A DNA stretch of 7,860 nucleotides from MHLP01 sp043736515. GTDB lineage: Bacteria > Patescibacteriota > Minisyncoccia > Phycocordibacterales > UBA6899. Shown here piece by piece: positions 1 through 5,274 of this stretch. Made by a program: the position numbers and the translations under genes. Numbering within the stretch: the first letter of the stretch is position 1; every line of letters starts with the position of its first letter. The notes under the pieces were generated by a model. That model saw nothing but the letters and a program-made list of their open reading frames with translations. It was not told the origin of the DNA and did not search any database. The DNA is taken from assembly GCA_043736515.1 (NCBI GenBank), contig JAYTCK010000042.1:1-7860 (forward strand), read 5' to 3'.

Positions 1-1
1 C

Positions 2-1753
2 AACGGACAAGGAAATATTTCGCCAATTCTTTCTATTAACGACACTAATATTAATTTCGGAGACGTACTCATCGGCGCAAATGCAGTGCAGAGTTTTACG
101 GTCACCAATGTGGGATCTGGAATCTTGAATATCCCTGCATTTACTCCAACTGATCCACGGTTCACTTGTGTGACGAGTTGTGGACCATTTGCACTTTCTG
201 CGGGTTCTCTGCCTGTCGTGGTTACGCTTCGTTTCACGCCAACTGCGGTGGGCACAGTGAGTGGCTCTGTGACTGTCGCGGGTACGCGTGTCGACCTCGC
301 AGGAGTCGGTGTCTCTCCTTCATTCAAGGTTTCAGTTTTCGACCCACTACAGCGTAATTTGCCACTGGCCCCAGGGGAGGCAGTACAATATGGCACAACG
401 ACATTCGGCACACCCCAGCAGAATTTCTCCATTAAATTCTTGATTGAGAATACAGGTACGGGGCTAGTCAATTACCGGATAGTTCCGTCGGCACATTTCC
501 TGCTCGATACGAGTGATAGAGATGATAGCGGGCTCACAGGCACGTTGCCATACGTGGATAGAGGTGGCGACACACTATCAGAGATTAATGCGCAGATCGT
601 CTTCACTCCAAATGCACCTGGGTCATATCGAGAAGATCTTCGCTTTGAGTATGATTTTGGTGATGGCATACCACGCACACTACCATTTACCGCCGTTGGC
701 GTATCAATTGTGAGACCAGAACAGGAGGTAACACCGCTAACACACAACTACGGTGCAGTTAATCTTGGAGGTATGCCCACGAAGAGCTTTGTAGTAAAAA
801 ACATAGGTTCTGCTGGTCCGCTTACGGGTACTGCATCTATCGAAACTTACGCAGCGTACCTGCTCCGCGTCTCTGGCACGGTGACGACCACATCGTTTGG
901 TGAAGATAGGTTTAGGTGTGCCTCAGGATGTGATTACTCTCTTGCGGTAGGCGCCTCTCAGACAGTGGTCTTTGAATTTGCGCCAAACGTGCCAAGGTCT
1001 TACGAAGGATTTCTTCGCTTCAATTCTAACGGGGGTGACCAGTCAGGAACGAGGCTTTTTGGTGAAGGCATCGTTCAGCCAGTGATGCAGTTGGCTCCTG
1101 TTGGATTTCTCGATGTCGGCATGACAAATCTTGGTACGTATAAGGATGGAATTATTCGTGTACAAAATATAGGATTGGGCACACTCAGTGGAACGGTCGT
1201 AATTGCACCTGCAACACACTTCACGTGCTACCCAGCTTCAACGGGTTGCTCATACTCGCTACCTCCTGGAATGTTCAAAGACATAACCGTACGCTTCACA
1301 CCACTCGCAACTGGCATGGTTGATTCATTTGCCCAATTTACCTCGAATGCAGTCAACAATCCGCTCACGGTCCAAGTGCACGGACAAGGAATATTCGCGC
1401 CAATCATCGACATTCGTGGAGCGGGTAGTAATTTCGGCTTAGTGGTACTGAATAGGTTTAAAGACCAGACTATATTGATTAAAAACATCGGTACTGTCGA
1501 CTTTACTCCCGGGTACTTCAATATTCTACCTGGAGCATTCACTTGTGTTGGTCCGCCAAGCATCATCGATCCCGTGACCGGAAAATGTAACTATGTGCTT
1601 GGAGCAGGGCAGGAATCCCCAATTACCATTCGATTCAGACCAACGGTGCTTGGTCCTGCATTCTCCAATATCTCGCTCTCTGGTGTATCTGCGGCGTCAT
1701 TCCTCGTCACAGGTCGTGGAGTAGTTCTGTCGGTGAAATTTATTGAACAATAA
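2..1753 (+). CDS. Multi-domain choice-of-anchor-D / ASH-like Ig-fold repeat protein, 5'-truncated by the window
   Basis: The frame is open from position 2 to the TAA at 1751-1753, so the real start lies outside the window; the GTG at 86 is internal. About 583 residues are visible and fall into five Ig-like units, at roughly residues 1-104, 105-238, 239-358, 359-464 and 465-583. Each unit follows the pattern '...FG.V..G......V.N.G.G.L......F.C...C.Y.L..G....V...F.P...G......', and units are joined by linkers such as NGQGNISPI, FGEGIVQPV and HGQGIFAPI. This matches the ASPM/SPD-2/Hydin and choice-of-anchor D families, which are usually surface or secreted adhesion or scaffold modules in bacteria. 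Units 1, 3, 4 and 5 carry a Cys pair (residues 56/60, 306/310, 409/416, 515/529), which suggests disulfides and export; unit 2 has none and an Asp-rich loop instead. There is no C-terminal transmembrane anchor or sorting motif: the protein ends VLSVKFIEQ. Ligand and exact role are unknown. A signal peptide would lie upstream and cannot be seen. Confidence 0.85.
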   Translation, partial: NGQGNISPILSINDTNINFGDVLIGANAVQSFTVTNVGSGILNIPAFTPTDPRFTCVTSCGPFALSAGSLPVVVTLRFTPTAVGTVSGSVTVAGTRVDLAGVGVSPSFKVSVFDPLQRNLPLAPGEAVQYGTTTFGTPQQNFSIKFLIENTGTGLVNYRIVPSAHFLLDTSDRDDSGLTGTLPYVDRGGDTLSEINAQIVFTPNAPGSYREDLRFEYDFGDGIPRTLPFTAVGVSIVRPEQEVTPLTHNYGAVNLGGMPTKSFVVKNIGSAGPLTGTASIETYAAYLLRVSGTVTTTSFGEDRFRCASGCDYSLAVGASQTVVFEFAPNVPRSYEGFLRFNSNGGDQSGTRLFGEGIVQPVMQLAPVGFLDVGMTNLGTYKDGIIRVQNIGLGTLSGTVVIAPATHFTCYPASTGCSYSLPPGMFKDITVRFTPLATGMVDSFAQFTSNAVNNPLTVQVHGQGIFAPIIDIRGAGSNFGLVVLNRFKDQTILIKNIGTVDFTPGYFNILPGAFTCVGPPSIIDPVTGKCNYVLGAGQESPITIRFRPTVLGPAFSNISLSGVSAASFLVTGRGVVLSVKFIEQ

Positions 1754-1771
1754 ATCACCGTTAAGGTTTTC

Positions 1772-1802
1772 AAAAAACTACCCCTCTGTGGGGTAGTTTT
1801 TT
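1772..1802 (+). terminator. Strong Rho-independent terminator after the repeat protein
   Basis: A perfect 13-bp stem (AAAAAACTACCCC, 1772-1784, paired with GGGGTAGTTTTTT, 1790-1802) encloses the 5-base loop TCTGT. The descending arm ends in a run of six T. It lies 18 bases after the stop codon of the repeat protein. The A-tract on the left arm would also give a U-tract on the minus strand, but no minus-strand gene is seen to use it. It insulates the pheS promoter that begins two bases downstream. Confidence 0.93.
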
Positions 1803-1803
1803 G

Positions 1804-1832
1804 TTGGCATTATAGGTAATTTTCCCTATAAT
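1804..1832 (+). promoter_or_regulatory. Sigma70-type promoter of pheST, overlapping an 8-bp inverted repeat
   Basis: The -35 box is TTGGCA (1804-1809, five of six consensus bases), the spacer is 17 bp, and the -10 box is a perfect TATAAT (1827-1832). Initiation is expected near 1839, on or next to the first pheS ATG. A perfect inverted repeat, ATTATAGG (1809-1816) and CCTATAAT (1825-1832) with an 8-bp spacer, fills the promoter and covers the -10 box. It may be an operator or may be chance in AT-rich promoter DNA. No T-box, Phe-rich leader peptide or attenuator fits in the short gap to the gene. Confidence 0.8.
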
Positions 1833-1838
1833 AGGGCG

Positions 1839-2636
1839 ATGCAAGGAACGGAAAACGCGGGGGGCGTACAAATGCAGAAAGGCTTGACCAATGGCCATTT
1901 GCACCCACTCACAATAATGATAGACCAGATTTCGGGCATTATGACCGAGATGGGTTTTGACGTTGCTGACGGACCTGAAATGGAAACAGAGTTTTACAAT
2001 TTTGATGCACTGAATGTCCCCAAAGATCACCCTTCCCGTGACATGCAAGATACCTTTTGGGTGAAACCCAAAACGGGAGACACCGAGCGCACGCTCCTCC
2101 GTACCCACACCTCGCCCGTACAGATCCGCACAATGGAGAAATGGGCTAAAGATGGATACCCAAATGGGACACTCGCTCTCATCGTACCCGGAAAAGCATT
2201 TCGCAATGAGGCGACAGACGCAACTCACGAAGCGCAATTTCACCAGGTGGAAGGCCTGCTTGTCGGCAAGGATATTTCCCTCGCTCACTTAAAAGGAGTG
2301 CTTCGCCATCTCTTCACTGAACTTTTCGGCCACGAGATAGAGGTGCGGCTCCGCGCATCCTTTTTTCCCTTCACTGAGCCATCTGCCGAGATCGATATGC
2401 AGTGTTTTAAGTGTGGAGGATCGGGTTGTAGCGTCTGTAAAAATTCGGGGTGGATAGAGATTATGGGAGCCGGTATGGTACACCCCAAAGTGCTCGAAAA
2501 TTCCGGTGTTGATAGTTCGCTCTATCAAGGCTTCGCATTTGGGGGTGGGATTGACCGCCTCGCAATGCTCAAGTGGGGGATTGATGATGTGCGCCTCCTC
2601 TATAACGGCGACCTTCGGGTAGTGAATCAATTCTAA
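1839..2636 (+). CDS. pheS: Phenylalanyl-tRNA synthetase alpha subunit, lacking the N-terminal coiled-coil domain
   Basis: This is the catalytic subunit of class II PheRS. It activates phenylalanine with ATP and charges tRNA-Phe in the cytoplasm, as an alpha2-beta2 complex with PheT. Visible landmarks are the motif 1 region HPLTIMIDQ (residues 22-30) with YNFDALNVPKDHPSRDMQDT (53-72), LLRTHTSPVQIR (86-97), motif 2 FRNEATDATHEAQFHQVEG (121-139), FFPFTEPSAEID (175-186), and motif 3 GFAFGGGIDRLAMLKWGIDD (231-250). Four cysteines (189, 192, 197, 200; CxxC-x4-CxxC) form the small Cys cluster known in many bacterial PheS proteins. The catalytic domain normally follows an N-terminal coiled coil of about 85-100 residues; here HPLT sits at residue 22. 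The domain cannot lie upstream, because the frame is closed by TAG at 1794-1796 inside the preceding terminator. The start is uncertain: ATG 1839 (265 aa) would be nearly leaderless, and in-frame ATG 1872 (254 aa) lacks a clear Shine-Dalgarno. Identity is very secure. Confidence 0.97.
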   Translation: MQGTENAGGVQMQKGLTNGHLHPLTIMIDQISGIMTEMGFDVADGPEMETEFYNFDALNVPKDHPSRDMQDTFWVKPKTGDTERTLLRTHTSPVQIRTMEKWAKDGYPNGTLALIVPGKAFRNEATDATHEAQFHQVEGLLVGKDISLAHLKGVLRHLFTELFGHEIEVRLRASFFPFTEPSAEIDMQCFKCGGSGCSVCKNSGWIEIMGAGMVHPKVLENSGVDSSLYQGFAFGGGIDRLAMLKWGIDDVRLLYNGDLRVVNQF

Positions 2637-2637
2637 T

Positions 2638-4545
2638 ATGAAATACTCCTATAACTGGCTCAAAGAACACCTCGAAGGAGAACTTCCCGAACTTGGCACT
2701 GTGGTGCGCGAGGTGACGCTCCGTGCGTTTGAGGTAGAGGAAATTGAGGAGAGGGGAGGAGACACAGTGCTCGAGATCAAGGTATTACCCGACCGTGCGC
2801 ACGACGCGCTTTCCCACCGTGGCATGGCGCGAGAAATCGGAGCCTTGCTCGGCGCTCCTCGGCGTCCTCGTGTACTCGAAGCTGTCTCACGAGACAAATC
2901 AGTATCGGCTGTTCGCGTCGTGATTGAGGACAAGGCACTTTGTCCACGGTACATTGCCACGCGAGTTGACAATGTGTCGGTCGGTGCAACACCAAAAAAG
3001 ATTGGAGACATTCTTCAATCAATAGGTGCGAGAAGCATCAACAATATCGTAGATATTACGAACTACGTGCTTTTTGATATCGGACAGCCGCTCCATGCAT
3101 TTGATGCGGAAAAAGTAGTGGGCGGAATCACCGTGCGTTTGGCCAAAGATGGAGAAACCATGACAACCCTCGACAACAAGGCGCTTACTTTGAGTGGCAC
3201 CGAGCTCGTCATTGCCGACGATGAGGGCGTGCTCGCACTTGCCGGTATCAAGGGTGGCAAAAAAGCCGAGGTGACAAGCACAACGACAAGCATCATCCTC
3301 GAATGCGCAAATTTTGACCCCACACTTACTCGCAAAACCTCTCAAAAGCACAACATTAAGACTGATGCATCAAAGCGTTACGAGAACGGCATGACGTCGG
3401 CATTCGCAAAGGAAGGGTGTGACATGGCACTCGCCCTACTCCTTAAGCACGGAGGTGATACTGTGCGGATTGGCAGCACGACCGATGTATATAATGTCCT
3501 CGAAAGTCCTGCATCTGTCAGTGTGACCCTTCTCGACATTAATGGTTTGCTTGGGCTCACCCTTTCGGTAGATGACCTCGCACAAGTGCTCACACGAGCT
3601 GGACATGCATTTGAACAAAAGGGCAGCGAATTTGTGGTACATGCTCCTCCAGAGCGCCTTGATCTACGCATTAAACAAGACATAATCGAAGAAGTGGGAC
3701 GACATATCGGCTATGAAAAGATTGCGCCCGTTCTCCCGAAACTTCCAAGAAAAGGGGTGCCACACAAGCGCATGTATTATGCAAATAAAGTCCGTAAATT
3801 TTTGGTCGAGCAAGGTTTCTCGGAGGTATATACATACTCGTTTGCCCTCCAAAGTGATGGCGATATTGAAGTACTAAATCCAGTAGGACAAGATCGTCCG
3901 TTCATGCGAAGAGATCTCGCAATTGGTTTGAAATCCTCATTGCGAACCAATCATTACTACGCGCCAATATTACAGAAAATATTTATTGATGTGTTTGAAT
4001 TTGGCAACGCCTTTACTTTGGCGGGGGAGCGGTGTCATCTTGCATTGGGAACAAATCGAAAAAAATCTTTCCACGAAAAGTTACTCCTCGAGTTTCTTCA
4101 ACAATTTGGAGTGAATGATTTATCGGGATGCGTTCTTAATTCGGAGGGTGGCAAACCCTACTCAGTGTTTGAGGTCGATTTCGACGAAATCATTAAAGAC
4201 CTCCCAGAACCAACTATATATGAACCCCTTATCAGAGAAGAAAAAAATATTCGCTATCAAACCCTCTCCGCCTATCCGTTCATCGTGCGGGATATTGCAA
4301 TTTTCGTACCGCAAGAAGTGAGCGAAGCCTATATTGAGACGCTACTCAAAAAAGAAGCAGGTGAACTTGTTGTCCGATTTTCCCAATTCGACAAATTTCA
4401 AAAGCCTGGGGAATCCCGCATCTCGTATGCCTACCGCATGGTTTTCCAATCATTCGAGCGCACCCTCACCGACGACGAAGTGGGGAGCATTATGGAGCGT
4501 GTCACGCTTGCCTGCAACAAAGAGAACGACTGGCAAGTGAGATAA
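2638..4545 (+). CDS. pheT: Phenylalanyl-tRNA synthetase beta subunit, lacking the B2 OB-fold tRNA-binding domain
   Basis: This is the structural and editing subunit of PheRS. The start follows the pheS TAA by one base and has no clear Shine-Dalgarno, which suggests translational coupling. It is 635 residues long, against roughly 780-800 in typical bacteria. Domain order: B1 N-terminus (MKYSYNWLKEHL), joined at about residues 35-45 straight to DTVLEIKVLPDRAHDALSHR (42-61), so the EMAP-like OB-fold (B2) usually inserted here is absent. The B3/B4 editing domain follows (about 80-290), with GQPLHAFD (149-156), ILECANF (220-226) and KTDASKRYENG (241-251), positions matching known editing-pocket segments. 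B5 ends with DIIEEVGRHIGYEKI (348-362). The catalytic-like B6/B7 core spans about 375-530 and looks short. A full FDX-ACB anticodon-binding domain (B8, about 545-635, YPFIVRDIAIFV...FQSFERTLTDDEV) closes the protein. Removal of misacylated Tyr-tRNA-Phe is therefore probably retained. Identity is very secure; the domain loss is read directly from the junction. Confidence 0.97.
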   Translation: MKYSYNWLKEHLEGELPELGTVVREVTLRAFEVEEIEERGGDTVLEIKVLPDRAHDALSHRGMAREIGALLGAPRRPRVLEAVSRDKSVSAVRVVIEDKALCPRYIATRVDNVSVGATPKKIGDILQSIGARSINNIVDITNYVLFDIGQPLHAFDAEKVVGGITVRLAKDGETMTTLDNKALTLSGTELVIADDEGVLALAGIKGGKKAEVTSTTTSIILECANFDPTLTRKTSQKHNIKTDASKRYENGMTSAFAKEGCDMALALLLKHGGDTVRIGSTTDVYNVLESPASVSVTLLDINGLLGLTLSVDDLAQVLTRAGHAFEQKGSEFVVHAPPERLDLRIKQDIIEEVGRHIGYEKIAPVLPKLPRKGVPHKRMYYANKVRKFLVEQGFSEVYTYSFALQSDGDIEVLNPVGQDRPFMRRDLAIGLKSSLRTNHYYAPILQKIFIDVFEFGNAFTLAGERCHLALGTNRKKSFHEKLLLEFLQQFGVNDLSGCVLNSEGGKPYSVFEVDFDEIIKDLPEPTIYEPLIREEKNIRYQTLSAYPFIVRDIAIFVPQEVSEAYIETLLKKEAGELVVRFSQFDKFQKPGESRISYAYRMVFQSFERTLTDDEVGSIMERVTLACNKENDWQVR

Positions 4546-4558
4546 AAAATAGTACAAA

Positions 4559-4583
4559 AAAAGCCATGCATTGCATGGCTTTT
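4559..4583. terminator. Bidirectional intrinsic terminator between pheT and the convergent 148-aa gene
   Basis: The hairpin AAAAGCCATG (4559-4568), loop CATTG, CATGGCTTTT (4574-4583) lies 13 bases after the pheT stop and 12 bases beyond the stop of the minus-strand gene. On the plus strand it is followed by TTTTG. On the minus strand the U-tract is longer (seven, from the A-run 4556-4562), so it should act more strongly on the minus-strand gene. The core GCCATGCATTGCATGGC is almost a continuous palindrome. Confidence 0.85.
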
Positions 4584-4595
4584 GTGAAGTGGAAG

Positions 4596-5042
4596 TCAGA
4601 GCTTGCCGGTCTCGATGAGGCGCAGGGCTTCTTTTTGACCAATGACCGCGAACACCATTCCGGCAGTCTCTGTCGTTTTTGGTGGTGTTGGATCCCAACT
4701 ATCGACGGAATAGACGTAGCCTTGAACAACGATAAACACTGCGTGCATTGCTATGTAGGTGACCCCCGGTGCTGATTCCGAAATACCATTACGTCGTGGG
4801 TTCCAGTAGGAATCACTTTCACTCAATATCACGAAAAGTTCGCCAGCCTCGAGTTCTGCAGAAATCCGTGCCACGTCGTAAGTAGAGAGGTCGCCCCAGC
4901 CGAGTTTTTCTCCGGCCTTGTTGTACCAGCCGCTATTGTGAGTAAGCTTACCTTTGCTGCACATCTGCCCACAGTGCAAGCCGAACAGGTTATTTGGAGA
5001 GTTGAATTCACTGCCGTACATACCAATTGTAAGTTGGGTCAT
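4596..5042 (-). CDS. Conserved-looking 148-aa protein of unknown function
   Basis: I do not recognise this family. The likely start is ATG at 5042-5040 (148 aa, beginning MTQLTIGMYG). An in-frame GTG at 5051 would add three residues, and no strong Shine-Dalgarno chooses between them. The stop is TGA at 4598-4596. The protein has no signal peptide or clear membrane helix. It contains a CxxxC pair (HCGQMC, near residue 25), a polar aromatic stretch around HNSGWYNKAGEKLGWGDLS, an alternating acidic/hydrophobic segment around ISAELEAGELFVILSESDSY, a hydrophobic beta-like stretch around YIAMHAVFIVVQGYVYSVD, and ends IGQKEALRLIETGKL. This looks like a small soluble alpha/beta protein. It is a genuine gene rather than a shadow: it has its own extended -10 promoter (5087-5114), sits divergent to gyrB and convergent to pheT, and ends just before a terminator with its U-tract in the right orientation. 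Function is unknown. Confidence 0.75.
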   Translation of the reverse strand: MTQLTIGMYGSEFNSPNNLFGLHCGQMCSKGKLTHNSGWYNKAGEKLGWGDLSTYDVARISAELEAGELFVILSESDSYWNPRRNGISESAPGVTYIAMHAVFIVVQGYVYSVDSWDPTPPKTTETAGMVFAVIGQKEALRLIETGKL

Positions 5043-5086
5043 GGGGATCACTTTCTATTGAAGAGTGTTACAAAGAAACTGTATAA

Positions 5087-5114
5087 AAAGTATCACATCC
5101 TATTTGGAAGTCAA
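5087..5114 (-). promoter_or_regulatory. Promoter of the 148-aa minus-strand gene
   Basis: Read on the minus strand, TTGACT (5114-5109) is followed by a 16-bp spacer and TACTTT (5092-5087), preceded by TGA to form an extended -10 (TGnTACTTT). Initiation would be near 5080, giving a leader of about 37 bases before the ATG at 5042. It is divergent from the gyrB promoter about 75 bp away, so supercoiling-linked crosstalk with gyrB transcription is possible. Confidence 0.6.
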
Positions 5115-5121
5115 TTATTTT

Positions 5122-5147
5122 TGGCATAAAAGCAGTATTTTAAGCCA
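5122..5147. repeat. 26-bp imperfect dyad between the divergent promoters
   Basis: TGGCATAAAA (5122-5131) and TTTTAAGCCA (5138-5147) are inverted repeats matching at nine of ten positions across a 6-bp spacer (GCAGTA). The dyad lies just upstream of the -35 box of the minus-strand gene and about 43 bp upstream of the gyrB -35 box, a location suited to a regulator binding site. It has no T-tract, so it is not a terminator. Function is inferred from position only. Confidence 0.4.
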
Positions 5148-5190
5148 TATTTGGGAAGCATTTTGAACACACAAAATCTGCTAAAAAGCT

Positions 5191-5218
5191 TTGAGAAATA
5201 TGGTTTTTTTGCTATACT
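5191..5218 (+). promoter_or_regulatory. Extended -10 promoter of gyrB
   Basis: The -35 box TTGAGA (5191-5196), a 16-bp spacer, and the -10 box TATACT (5213-5218) preceded by TGC give an extended -10 element (TGnTATACT). Predicted initiation near 5225 gives a leader of about 50 bases that contains the perfect hairpin at 5230-5252. The AT-rich DNA upstream could act as an UP element. Confidence 0.7.
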
Positions 5219-5229
5219 TTTTGTATCAG

Positions 5230-5252
5230 TTTGTCCGCTTTTTGCGGACAAA
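5230..5252 (+). promoter_or_regulatory. Perfect 9-bp stem-loop in the gyrB leader
   Basis: TTTGTCCGC (5230-5238), loop TTTTT, GCGGACAAA (5244-5252). It begins about five bases after the predicted transcription start and ends 13 bases before the GGAG ribosome binding site. It is followed by TATTTATT rather than a continuous U-tract, so it is unlikely to terminate. It could be a 5' mRNA-stabilising hairpin, an RNA switch element, or a palindromic DNA operator in the initially transcribed region. Which of these applies cannot be told from the sequence. Confidence 0.6.
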
Positions 5253-5265
5253 TATTTATTCTAGT

Positions 5266-5269
5266 GGAG
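5266..5269 (+). promoter_or_regulatory. Shine-Dalgarno that fixes the gyrB start
   Basis: GGAG (5266-5269, followed by TGA) lies five bases before ATG 5275. This places the gyrB start there, not at the in-frame TTG at 5191. That longer reading would translate through the promoter and hairpin and add a 28-residue extension that GyrB proteins do not have. Confidence 0.85.
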
Positions 5270-5274
5270 TGAAT

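Noticed and set aside
1772..1838. T-box riboswitch or Phe leader-peptide attenuator upstream of pheST
   Set aside because: The hairpin at 1772-1802 lies before the promoter and belongs to the upstream gene. Too little transcribed leader remains for either element.
1770..2288. 172-codon minus-strand open frame opposite the start of pheS
   Set aside because: It lies across the pheS coding region, promoter and terminator, has no supporting start signals, and its translation is Cys/His-rich with no recognisable pattern. pheS is certain on the other strand.
5191..5274. 28-residue N-terminal extension of GyrB from the in-frame TTG at 5191
   Set aside because: It would translate the promoter and leader hairpin. 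The Shine-Dalgarno at 5266-5269 and the normal GyrB N-terminus place the start at 5275.
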